From Caballeronia sp. INDeC2 (GTDB lineage Bacteria; Pseudomonadota; Gammaproteobacteria; Burkholderiales; Burkholderiaceae), in assembly GCF_023631325.1 (NCBI RefSeq), contig NZ_JALQDG010000012.1, forward strand, positions 1-64,000: a stretch of DNA of 64,000 nt, given 5' to 3'. Shown piece by piece: positions 57,281 through 64,000 of the stretch. The notes below the pieces were generated by a model, which ran no database searches, was not told the DNA's origin, and worked only from the letters and a program-made list of their open reading frames with translations. Each line of letters begins with the position of its first letter. The first letter of the stretch is position 1. A program made the position numbers and the translations under genes.

Positions 57281-57523
57281 CAGTTGTACACATCCCAGCT
57301 TCGGAATAACTCACTAGCACGGCTTGGTGACGCGCTGCCATTCGAGTATCAGCCGGATTCATTGGTTGACAATGCGACCGAATTGGCCGCGCGTGGAGTC
57401 AGCGAGGCAGAAGAGGCTGTGGAAGAATGCCAAGTCGCGCGAGCGACGTTTCAAGATTCATGCACTTACCTACTATATAAGGAACGAGCTTTTGAGAACT
57501 ACCAGCGATGCCGAGGGTATTGA
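57269..57523 (+). CDS. Unrecognised short frame inside the repeat element
   Basis: An 84-codon frame with a plausible acidic helical stretch (ATELAARGVSEAEEAVEECQVARATFQDSCTYLLYKERAFENYQRCRGY). I recognise no family. Base composition is less GC-rich than the surrounding core genes. It could be a remnant of a cargo gene, an antitoxin-like fragment, or chance. Confidence 0.3.
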   Translation: MRPPQLYTSQLRNNSLARLGDALPFEYQPDSLVDNATELAARGVSEAEEAVEECQVARATFQDSCTYLLYKERAFENYQRCRGY

Positions 57524-57561
57524 GATGAAAGACCGCTGCCGAGCCTGTTCATCGAGACGCC

Positions 57562-57786
57562 GTGCAATCAGCCATTGCAGAGCGAGCGGCCGCAGGATTC
57601 GTTTTCAACGTGCCTCCTGATCGCGCCGATCAATGCGGCGAACCAGTGACGAACGAACACGCACGACTTATCGGATGTATGGCAATTCTTAGTCAGGCGC
57701 AAGCGCATCCAGAACTTCGCCCTCGTTTGCAAATCACTACTGCAAACTCGATGAATTGGGAACCGATCGAACGTCCCGATCAATAG
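57562..57786 (+). CDS. Second unrecognised short frame inside the repeat element
   Basis: A 74-codon frame reading MQSAIAERAAAGFVFNVPPDRADQ and onward to MNWEPIERPDQ. It follows the previous frame by 38 bp and looks protein-like in its middle, but has no strong ribosome binding site and no family that I know. It ends 53 bp before the right terminal repeat. Confidence 0.3.
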   Translation: MQSAIAERAAAGFVFNVPPDRADQCGEPVTNEHARLIGCMAILSQAQAHPELRPRLQITTANSMNWEPIERPDQ

Positions 57787-57839
57787 CAGGGAGACATGGT
57801 TGGCACATGTGCGAAGAAGGCGACAGCCGCCCCGGGAGA

Positions 57840-57862
57840 GGCAGTGCCAATAGACCGACACG
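57840..57862. repeat. Right terminal inverted repeat of the long element
   Basis: GGCAGTGCCAATAGACC plus flank, the inverse of 56995-57017. It borders the urtA control region on its left side. Confidence 0.6.
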
Positions 57863-57913
57863 ATAACGGGATCCCGCAATAAGCAAAAACAAAGCGCACC
57901 CGCACCGCAACGA

Positions 57914-57935
57914 TGCACGCAACCTCCGACGTGCA
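57914..57935. promoter_or_regulatory. Possible NtrC-type half sites upstream of urtA
   Basis: TGCAC (57914-57918) and GTGCA (57931-57935) are inverted, 12 bases apart. NtrC consensus half sites are normally seven bases apart, so spacing does not fit exactly. They lie about 95-115 bp upstream of the sigma-54 element, a typical enhancer distance. Confidence 0.35.
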
Positions 57936-58025
57936 CCAAAACCCCGCCTCACAACACGACCACGCAGCAGTAAAACCTTCCACGAACCACCCGCAAACCC
58001 AAGCGATCCGGGCATTCCGCCCTCA

Positions 58026-58042
58026 TTGGCATAACCCTTGCA
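58026..58042 (+). promoter_or_regulatory. Sigma-54 promoter of the urt operon
   Basis: TTGGCATAACCCTTGCA matches the sigma-54 consensus TTGGCAC-N5-TTGCA with the correct ten bases between GG (-24) and GC (-12). Transcription would begin near 58053, about 50 bp before urtA. This fits nitrogen control through NtrC. IHF encoded at 13114-13443 could assist. Confidence 0.7.
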
Positions 58043-58101
58043 GAACGATACGAGCAATCGTCATTGCTCAAACAAACACATCGGCAAGGGGAACACTCAT
58101 C

Positions 58102-59409
58102 ATGAAACGACGCAGTCTGCTGAAGTTCGGCTCGATGTCGGGCGCGCTCGCCCTCGCGGGTCAGCTTCCGTTCACGAAAGCCCAGGCCGCCGATACGGGT
58201 CCGATCAAGGTCGGCGTCCTGCATTCGCTGTCGGGCACGATGGCGATCTCCGAGACATCGCTGAAAGACACGGCGCTCATGACCATCGCCGATATCAACA
58301 AGAGCGGCGGCGTGATGGGCCGGCAGATCGAACCCGTCGTCGTCGATCCGGCTTCGAACTGGCCGCTCTTCGCCGAGAAAGCGCGTCAGCTTCTCACGCA
58401 GGACAAGTGCGCCGTCGTGTTCGGCTGCTGGACGTCCGTCTCGCGCAAGTCGGTGCTGCCGGTCTTCGAGGAACTCAACGGACTGCTCTTCTACCCCGTG
58501 CAGTACGAAGGCGAAGAGATGTCCCGCAACGTGTTCTATACGGGCGCCGCGCCGAATCAGCAGGCGATCCCCGCCGTCGAATATCTGATGGGACCGGAAG
58601 GCGGCAGCGCCAAGCGCTTCTTCCTGCTCGGCACCGACTACGTGTATCCGCGCACGACCAACAAGATCCTGCGCGCGTTCCTACATTCCAAGGGCGTCAA
58701 GGATGCGGACATACAAGAGGTCTACACACCGTTCGGACATAGCGACTATCAAACCATCGTCGCGAACATCAAGACATTTGCCCAAGGGGGAAAGACAACC
58801 GTCATCTCTACGATCAACGGCGATTCCAACGTACCGTTCTACAAGGAACTCGGCAACCAGGGCCTGAAAGCGACGGACGTACCCGTTGTCGCGTTCTCGG
58901 TCGGCGAAGAAGAATTGCGCGGCATCGATACGAAGCCGCTCGTCGGCCATCTCGCCGCATGGAACTACTTCATGTCGGTGAAGAACACGAACAACTCGAA
59001 GTTCGAGAAGCAGTTCTTCGAATACGTGAAGGCGCAAAACCTGCCCGGCGGCGACAAGCGCGTGACGAACGATCCGATGGAAGCGACCTTCGTCGGCATC
59101 CACATGTGGAAGCAGGCCGTCGAAAAAGCGAAGAGCGCCGATGTCGACAAGGTGCGCACCGCGATGATCGGCCAGACCTTCGCCGCGCCCTCGGGTTTCA
59201 CGTTGTCGATGGACGGCAATCATCATCTGCACAAGCCGGTGATGATCGGCGAAATTCGCGGCGACGGGCAGTTCAACGTGGTGTGGAAGACGAAGACCGC
59301 GGTGCGCGCGCAGCCGTGGAGCCCGTATATCGCGGGCAATCAGGGCAAGCCGGATGTCGTCAGTTCCATTCCCGCGTTCTTGCGCCGTCAGCGCGTGCGT
59401 GTCGCGTGA
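58102..59409 (+). CDS. urtA: Urea ABC transporter substrate-binding protein
   Basis: A 435-residue periplasmic binding protein of the branched-chain amino acid/amide family. The amino terminus has a twin-arginine-like MKRRSLLKF signal, ending QAQAADTGPIKVGVLHSLSG. PVKIEG-type features of UrtA are present, e.g. FYPVQYEGEEMSRNVFYTGAAPNQQAIPAVEYL and WNYFMSVKN, which distinguish it from LivJ-like proteins. It would bind urea and deliver it to UrtBC. It is the first gene of urtABCD(E), preceded by a sigma-54 promoter. Confidence 0.94.
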   Translation: MKRRSLLKFGSMSGALALAGQLPFTKAQAADTGPIKVGVLHSLSGTMAISETSLKDTALMTIADINKSGGVMGRQIEPVVVDPASNWPLFAEKARQLLTQDKCAVVFGCWTSVSRKSVLPVFEELNGLLFYPVQYEGEEMSRNVFYTGAAPNQQAIPAVEYLMGPEGGSAKRFFLLGTDYVYPRTTNKILRAFLHSKGVKDADIQEVYTPFGHSDYQTIVANIKTFAQGGKTTVISTINGDSNVPFYKELGNQGLKATDVPVVAFSVGEEELRGIDTKPLVGHLAAWNYFMSVKNTNNSKFEKQFFEYVKAQNLPGGDKRVTNDPMEATFVGIHMWKQAVEKAKSADVDKVRTAMIGQTFAAPSGFTLSMDGNHHLHKPVMIGEIRGDGQFNVVWKTKTAVRAQPWSPYIAGNQGKPDVVSSIPAFLRRQRVRVA

Positions 59410-59490
59410 TGCCGTGATGGTTTGAAGCAGTGAGGCCGCGCGCGCTCTCGTGATTCGCGCGGCCGTCCATGTCTCATCAGAAAGGCCATC

Positions 59491-61095
59491 ATGACCGGTT
59501 CCTTCATGCGCGTTTTGCTCGCGCTCTTGATCGCGATCGCGCCGTTCAGCGCCCGCGCGCTCACGAACGGCGATCTCGCCCCGCTCGCCGGCGACGACTT
59601 CGACGCCAAATCCGCCGCCATCGACAAGCTCATCGCCAACGCCGATGCGCCTTCGGTCGCCGTGCTCACCGCGTTGTCCGATGGCTCGCTCGTCGCGACC
59701 GACAACGGCCACGTCTACATTCAGACCGACGACGTCAACAAGGATCCGCTCACCGGCAAGACCGTCGAAGCGCCCGATGCGCAGCAGATCACGCTCTCCA
59801 ACATCCTGCGCACGAAAGTCGCCGGTGCGCTATCGGGCCTGCAGCTCGCTTCCGCCGATACCGCGAAACGCCGCGAAGCGATCGCCGCGCTCCTGAAGAA
59901 CCCCGACGCCTCGATGAAGCCGCTGATCGACCGCGCCCGCGCCGTCGAGAAAGATCCCGAACTGAAGAAGCGCCTCGACACGCTCTGGGCGATGACCGCG
60001 CTTCACGATCCCGATGTCGGCAAGCGTCTCGAAGCGGCGCAGCTCGTCGCGGCGCGGCATGACCTCGACATGTACGAGCTGCTGCGCCCCATCGTCGCGA
60101 AGAAAACCGACGGCTCGTTCAACGAACCCGACGAGCGCGTGCGCAACGCGGCGCAGGAAGGCCTGTACGCGCTCGATTCGATCCAGCGCCGCAGCGAGAT
60201 CTTCGGCACGATCTTCGCGGGCCTCTCGCTCGGCAGCGTGCTGCTGCTCGCGGCGCTCGGCCTTGCAATCACGTATGGTCTCATCGGCGTCATCAACATG
60301 GCGCACGGCGAGTTTCTGATGATCGGGGCATACGCGACGTATGTCGTGCAGAACCTCGTGCAGCATTACGCGCCGGCCGCGTTCAACTGGTATCCGCTGT
60401 TCGCGGTGCCGGCATCGTTCATCGCGGCGGCCCTCGTCGGCATCGTGCTGGAAAGGCTCGTGCTCAAACATCTCTACGGACGTCCGCTCGAAACGCTGCT
60501 GACGACTTTCGGCGTCAGCCTGATCCTGATTCAGGCGACGCGCACGCTCTTCGGCGCGCAGAACGTGCAGGTGACGAATCCTTCGTGGATGAGCGGCGGC
60601 GTCTCGGTGATGCAGAACCTGATCCTGCCGTACAACCGTCTGACGATCCTCGCATTCTCGCTCGCGGTAGTGGGGATCGCGTGGGGCGTGCTTACGAAGA
60701 CGCGTCTCGGCTTGTTCGTGCGCGCCGTGACGCAGAACCGCCGCATGGCCGCGTGCGTCGGCGTGAAGACCGCGCGCGTCGATTCGTATGCGTTCGCGTT
60801 CGGCGCGGGCATTGCGGGACTCGGCGGCTGTGCGCTCTCGCAGATTGGCAACGTCGGGCCGGATCTCGGTCAGAGCTACATCATCGATTCGTTCATGGCG
60901 GTGGTGCTCGGCGGCGTCGGCCAGCTTGCGGGCACGGTGATCGGCGGCTTCGGGCTGGGGCTCATCAGCAAGGCCGTCGAACCGTTCTGGGGCGCGGTGC
61001 TCGCGAAGATCGCGGTGCTCGTGCTCATCGTGTTGTTCATCCAGAAGCGTCCGCAGGGCATGTTCGCCCTGAAGGGCCGCAGCGCGGAGGCTTGA
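59491..61095 (+). CDS. urtB: Urea ABC transporter permease UrtB
   Basis: A 534-residue protein. The amino-terminal ~230 residues form a periplasmic region after a signal sequence (MTGSFMRVLLALLIAIAPFSARA), containing HEAT-like helices; this extra domain is typical of proteobacterial UrtB. The second half has about eight hydrophobic helices of the LivH type (GVINMAHGEFLMIGAYATYVVQNL). It forms the channel with UrtC. Starts within the signal region are alternative. Confidence 0.94.
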   Translation: MTGSFMRVLLALLIAIAPFSARALTNGDLAPLAGDDFDAKSAAIDKLIANADAPSVAVLTALSDGSLVATDNGHVYIQTDDVNKDPLTGKTVEAPDAQQITLSNILRTKVAGALSGLQLASADTAKRREAIAALLKNPDASMKPLIDRARAVEKDPELKKRLDTLWAMTALHDPDVGKRLEAAQLVAARHDLDMYELLRPIVAKKTDGSFNEPDERVRNAAQEGLYALDSIQRRSEIFGTIFAGLSLGSVLLLAALGLAITYGLIGVINMAHGEFLMIGAYATYVVQNLVQHYAPAAFNWYPLFAVPASFIAAALVGIVLERLVLKHLYGRPLETLLTTFGVSLILIQATRTLFGAQNVQVTNPSWMSGGVSVMQNLILPYNRLTILAFSLAVVGIAWGVLTKTRLGLFVRAVTQNRRMAACVGVKTARVDSYAFAFGAGIAGLGGCALSQIGNVGPDLGQSYIIDSFMAVVLGGVGQLAGTVIGGFGLGLISKAVEPFWGAVLAKIAVLVLIVLFIQKRPQGMFALKGRSAEA

Positions 61096-61098
61096 GCC

Positions 61099-62292
61099 AT
61101 GACCGCCTCGACCAATATCGGCGCGAATCTCGACGTCGCGCCGCAACCCGATGCAGGCGCCGCGCGCGCCGGTTTCGCGCTCGGCCTGCCGCCGCGCGCC
61201 GCGCTGCTGCCGCGCAACGGCTGGCTCGCGTTGATCGCGCTCATCATCGCGATGGGCGTCCTCGTGCCGGTCAGCGCGCTCGTACTGCCGGAGACGAGCA
61301 CGTTCCACCTGTCCGCCTATGCGATGACGCTCATCGGCAAGCTGATGTGCTATGCGATCGGCGCGCTCGCGCTCGATCTCGTGTGGGGATACTGCGGCAT
61401 CCTGAGCCTCGGCCATGCGCTCTTCTTCGCGCTCGGCGGCTACGCGATGGGCATGTACCTGATGCGCTCGATCGGCCGCGAAGGCACGTATCAGAGCGAC
61501 CTGCCCGACTTCATGGTGTTCCTCGACTGGCACAAGCTGCCGTGGTACTGGGAAGGCACGGAGCATCTCTGGTACGCGCTGCTGCTCGTCGTGCTCGTGC
61601 CCGGCGTGCTCGCGTGGCTGTTCGGCTTCTTCACGTTCCGCTCGCGCGTGAAAGGCGTGTATCTGTCGATCATCACGCAGGCGATGACCTTCGCCGCGAT
61701 GCTGCTTTTCTATCGCAATGAAACGGGCTTCGGCGGCAACAACGGCTTCACGGATTTCAAGCGCATCGCGGGCTTTTCCGTCACGCATCCGGGCACGCGC
61801 ACGGCGCTGTTTCTCATCACGTTCGCCTTTCTCGTGCTCGCGTTTCTTGCGGCGCGCTGGATCGTCACGTCGAAGCTCGGGCGCGTCGTCACCGGCGTGC
61901 GCGACGGCGAGGCGCGCCTGATGTTTCTCGGCTACAGCCCGCTCGCGTACAAGCTCTTCATCTGGACCGTGTCGGCCGTGCTGTGCGGCATCGCCGGTGC
62001 GTTGTACGTGCCGCAGGTCGGCATCATCAATCCGAGCGAGATGTCGCCTGCAAACTCGATCGAAATGGCGATCTGGGTCGCAGTCGGCGGACGCGGCACG
62101 TTGATCGGACCGATCATCGGCGCGTTCGCGGTGAACGGCGCGAAGAGCTTCTTCACGGCGTACTTCGCGGAGTACTGGCTGTTCTTCCTCGGCCTCATCT
62201 TCACGCTCGTGCCCTTGCTTCTGCCGAACGGCATCATGGGTCTCATCGATCTCGCGCGCCGCAAGAAGACCGCAGGAGACGCCGCAGAATGA
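61099..62292 (+). CDS. urtC: Urea ABC transporter permease UrtC
   Basis: A 397-residue LivM-type permease with about ten hydrophobic segments and the AIWVAVGGRGTLIGPIIGAFAVNGAKSFF loop. Its UrtC identity follows from the operon and from the insertion around GRGTLIGP. It begins three bases after the urtB stop, and its stop overlaps the urtD start (ATGA). Confidence 0.94.
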   Translation: MTASTNIGANLDVAPQPDAGAARAGFALGLPPRAALLPRNGWLALIALIIAMGVLVPVSALVLPETSTFHLSAYAMTLIGKLMCYAIGALALDLVWGYCGILSLGHALFFALGGYAMGMYLMRSIGREGTYQSDLPDFMVFLDWHKLPWYWEGTEHLWYALLLVVLVPGVLAWLFGFFTFRSRVKGVYLSIITQAMTFAAMLLFYRNETGFGGNNGFTDFKRIAGFSVTHPGTRTALFLITFAFLVLAFLAARWIVTSKLGRVVTGVRDGEARLMFLGYSPLAYKLFIWTVSAVLCGIAGALYVPQVGIINPSEMSPANSIEMAIWVAVGGRGTLIGPIIGAFAVNGAKSFFTAYFAEYWLFFLGLIFTLVPLLLPNGIMGLIDLARRKKTAGDAAE

Positions 62293-63173
62293 CCGCACAC
62301 CATGCATTGATCGTCGATCTGCCGCCGATTCCACCTGCGCCGGACTCGCCCGAATCGAACCACAAGAACATCAACGTCATCTCCGGCCTGGGCCATGTGC
62401 TTACGCCTGGCGAGATCGACGTATCGCACGGCACGATCCTCTATCTCGAGGATGTCACCGTGAGCTTCGATGGCTTTCGCGCGTTGAACAAGCTGGCGTT
62501 GTCGATCGACGTGGGGGAATTGCGCTGCGTGATCGGGCCGAACGGGGCGGGCAAGACGACGATGATGGATGTCATCACCGGCAAGACGCGTCCCGACGAC
62601 GGCAAGGTTTTTCTCGGGCAGACGCTCGATCTCACGCGCATGTCGGAGCCGGTGATCGCGCGCACGGGCATCGGCCGCAAGTTTCAGAAGCCGACGGTGT
62701 TCGAGCATCATCCTGTGTGGGAGAACCTCGAACTCGCGATGAAGACCGACAAGCGCTGGTTTGCTTCGTTGCGCGCGAGGCTGGATCGGCAGGCACAAGC
62801 GCGGATTGAAGAAACGCTCGAGCTGATTCGATTGCAGCATCAGGCGACGCGGCTTGCGGGCGAGTTGTCCCACGGACAGAAGCAGCGCCTGGAGATCGGC
62901 ATGTTGCTGATGCAGCAGCCTGCTCTTCTGCTTCTCGATGAACCCGCCGCCGGCATGACCGATCACGAGACGATGGAACTCGCCGAGCTTCTGAACAAAC
63001 TGCGCGGATCGTGTTCGATGATGGTCGTCGAGCATGATATGGAGTTTGTTGCTGCTCTTGCTGGGGATAGCGGGAAGGTGACTGTGATGGCTGAAGGGCG
63101 TGTTCTTGCTGAAGGTACTTTGGATGATGTCAAGCGGGATGAGGCTGTTATTGAGTCTTATCTGGGGCGGTAA
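62289..63173 (+). CDS. urtD: Urea ABC transporter ATP-binding protein UrtD
   Basis: A 294-residue LivG-type ATPase with a ~50-residue amino-terminal extension, Walker A (GPNGAGKTTMMD), signature (LSHGQKQRLEIG) and Walker B (LLLLDEPAAGM). It couples ATP hydrolysis to urea import. It is translationally coupled to urtC. The last ~50 codons switch to G- and T-ending codons (gct, ctt, ggg, gtt) toward the repeat that follows. Confidence 0.94.
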   Translation: MTAHHALIVDLPPIPPAPDSPESNHKNINVISGLGHVLTPGEIDVSHGTILYLEDVTVSFDGFRALNKLALSIDVGELRCVIGPNGAGKTTMMDVITGKTRPDDGKVFLGQTLDLTRMSEPVIARTGIGRKFQKPTVFEHHPVWENLELAMKTDKRWFASLRARLDRQAQARIEETLELIRLQHQATRLAGELSHGQKQRLEIGMLLMQQPALLLLDEPAAGMTDHETMELAELLNKLRGSCSMMVVEHDMEFVAALAGDSGKVTVMAEGRVLAEGTLDDVKRDEAVIESYLGR

Positions 63174-63212
63174 TGTTTTTTTTGGGACTTTCGTGAAGCC
63201 GGTTTACATATC

Positions 63213-63258
63213 GGTCTATTGGCTCTGCCCCTGTGCGGGGCGGCAGTGCTAATAGACC
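63213..63258. repeat. Short palindromic form of the repeat element between urtD and urtE
   Basis: GGTCTATTGGCTCTGCC (63213-63229) and GGCAGTGCTAATAGACC (63242-63258) are inverted around CCTGTGCGGGGC. The right arm and its outer flank (to about 63285) match the left end of the long element at 56978-57017 in inverted orientation. It therefore looks like an internally deleted, MITE-like copy. It forms a strong hairpin and separates two genes that are normally tightly linked. Confidence 0.65.
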
Positions 63259-63315
63259 ACCGCGAAATCAGGATTCCACGAAAGAAAGCCAACCCGAAAA
63301 CCCGAAAACCCGAAA

Positions 63316-64000
63316 ATGCTAGAAGTCGAAAACCTGAACCAATACTACGGCGGCAGCCACATCCTCCGCGATGTGAAGATGACCGTCCCCGACGGCAACC
63401 TGACGGTGCTGCTGGGCCGCAACGGCGTCGGCAAGACGACACTGCTTCGCTGTCTGATGGGCGTCGTGCCGACAAAAAGCGGCACGATCAACTGGCGCGG
63501 CAACAAGATCTCGTCGATGCCAACGCACGCACGCGTCGCAAGCGGCCTCGCCTACGTGCCGCAAGGACGCGACATCTTCGGGCGTCTGACAGTAGAAGAA
63601 AACCTGCTAGTCGGCGCAGCGAGCCGAAAAGCGCCATCGAAGATCCCAGACCGCATCTACGATCTCTTCCCCGTCCTGAGAGACATGAAAAACCGCCGAG
63701 GCGGCGATCTCTCCGGCGGTCAGCAACAACAACTCGCCATCGGCCGCGCGCTCATGAGCGAGCCGCAACTGCTCATCCTCGATGAACCGACCGAAGGCAT
63801 CCAGCCATCGATCATCCGCGACATCGGCCGCACGCTACGACAGCTCGTCGATGAAATGGGCATGACCGTGCTGCTCGTCGAGCAGTATTACGACTTCGCG
63901 CGCGAGCTCGCCGACCGCTACTGGGTGATGAGCCGCGGTGAAATCGTCGCGGGCGGCGCGGGCTCGGAAATGGACGCGCATGGAGTGCGCGAGCTGATCG
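63316..64000 (+). CDS. urtE: Urea ABC transporter ATP-binding protein UrtE, partial
   Basis: The visible 228 codons encode a LivF-type ATPase with MLEVENLNQYYGGSHILRDV, Walker A (GRNGVGKTTLLRC), signature (LSGGQQQQLAIGRAL) and Walker B (LLILDEPTEGIQPS). The gene runs past the window edge. It completes the urea transporter with UrtD. Unlike urtB-urtD it is separated from the preceding gene by 142 bp holding the short repeat. Its first ~130 codons favour A- and C-ending codons, opposite to the end of urtD. Confidence 0.92.
   Translation, partial: MLEVENLNQYYGGSHILRDVKMTVPDGNLTVLLGRNGVGKTTLLRCLMGVVPTKSGTINWRGNKISSMPTHARVASGLAYVPQGRDIFGRLTVEENLLVGAASRKAPSKIPDRIYDLFPVLRDMKNRRGGDLSGGQQQQLAIGRALMSEPQLLILDEPTEGIQPSIIRDIGRTLRQLVDEMGMTVLLVEQYYDFARELADRYWVMSRGEIVAGGAGSEMDAHGVRELI

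Larger units (their letters stand above)
56995..57862. mobile_element. Long form of a repeat element with terminal inverted repeats
   Basis: The left end contains GGTCTATTAGCACTGCC (57001-57017) and the right end contains its inverse with one change, GGCAGTGCCAATAGACC (57840-57856). With flanks, 21 of 23 positions match (56995-57017 versus 57840-57862), and weaker similarity continues outward. Inside are a hairpin (CTGCCCC...GGGGCGGCAG), a Burkholderia-type interspersed repeat, and two short unrecognised frames (57269-57523 and 57562-57786). No transposase is seen. It may be a non-autonomous element. Confidence 0.55.

Overview
The window is a high-GC, gene-dense chromosomal segment from a betaproteobacterium, most likely Burkholderia sensu lato (Paraburkholderia/Caballeronia-like). 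The evidence is the gene order gyrA - DUF2059 - serC - pheA - tyrA - aroA - cmk - rpsA - ihfB - lapA - lapB - ugd - hldA - hldD, a tmRNA whose tag reads ANDDTFALAA, a DUF2968 protein, the fdsGBAD formate dehydrogenase, and interspersed repeats of a Burkholderia type. Most of it is core genome. I see no prophage, CRISPR array, transposase gene or secretion system.

Layout. 1-3.5 kb (minus): the 5' end of etfA, etfB, then the metNIQ methionine importer. 3.7-7.1 kb: a histone-deacetylase-family amidohydrolase divergent from the lytic transglycosylase mltB, then cysM. 7.4-24.2 kb (minus): a long housekeeping run. Read in the direction of transcription it is gyrA, a DUF2059 protein, aromatic amino acid and serine genes, cmk-rpsA-ihfB, the lapAB LPS-assembly pair, ugd, heptose genes hldA/hldD and comEA. 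24.9-27.7 kb (plus): an OmpA-like protein, ubiG, gph and ssrA. 27.9-29.4 kb (minus): a small secreted protein and a ModE-like regulator. 29.5-34.8 kb (plus): NAD-dependent formate dehydrogenase fdsG-fdsB-fdsA-fdsD. 34.8-44.6 kb: a FAD monooxygenase, an ArsR-CDF metal-efflux pair, a TPR/GT9-like protein, a short repeat-bounded segment, a citrate-type MFS transporter, a GNAT protein, an Ala-rich membrane protein and a DUF2968 protein. 44.7-53.0 kb (mostly minus): an extended glutamine amidotransferase, a CPA2 antiporter, glnB-type PII, glutamine-dependent nadE, a FemAB-like protein, a GIY-YIG protein and ppa. 53.2-56.9 kb (plus): an aldehyde dehydrogenase - SDR - MFS cassette. 57-64 kb (plus): urea ABC importer urtABCD, and urtE cut by the window end.

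The genes form coherent functional groups: shikimate/aromatic synthesis and translation with IHF; outer-membrane LPS assembly and heptose supply; formate oxidation beside its probable regulator; PII beside a glutamine-dependent NAD synthetase; and urea uptake preceded by a good sigma-54 promoter.

The least explained signals are non-coding. (1) A repeat family with ~17-23 bp terminal inverted repeats occurs in a long form (~56995-57862) and a short palindromic form (63213-63258, between urtD and urtE), with a local strand-composition switch around both. (2) A second inverted repeat pair (39971-39991 and 40535-40555) bounds a 0.58 kb segment. (3) Several palindromes or tandem repeats sit at promoters: etfB, ompA, arsR, fdsG and the amidotransferase gene. 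No clearly new multi-gene system is visible; the repeat family is the best candidate for follow-up.
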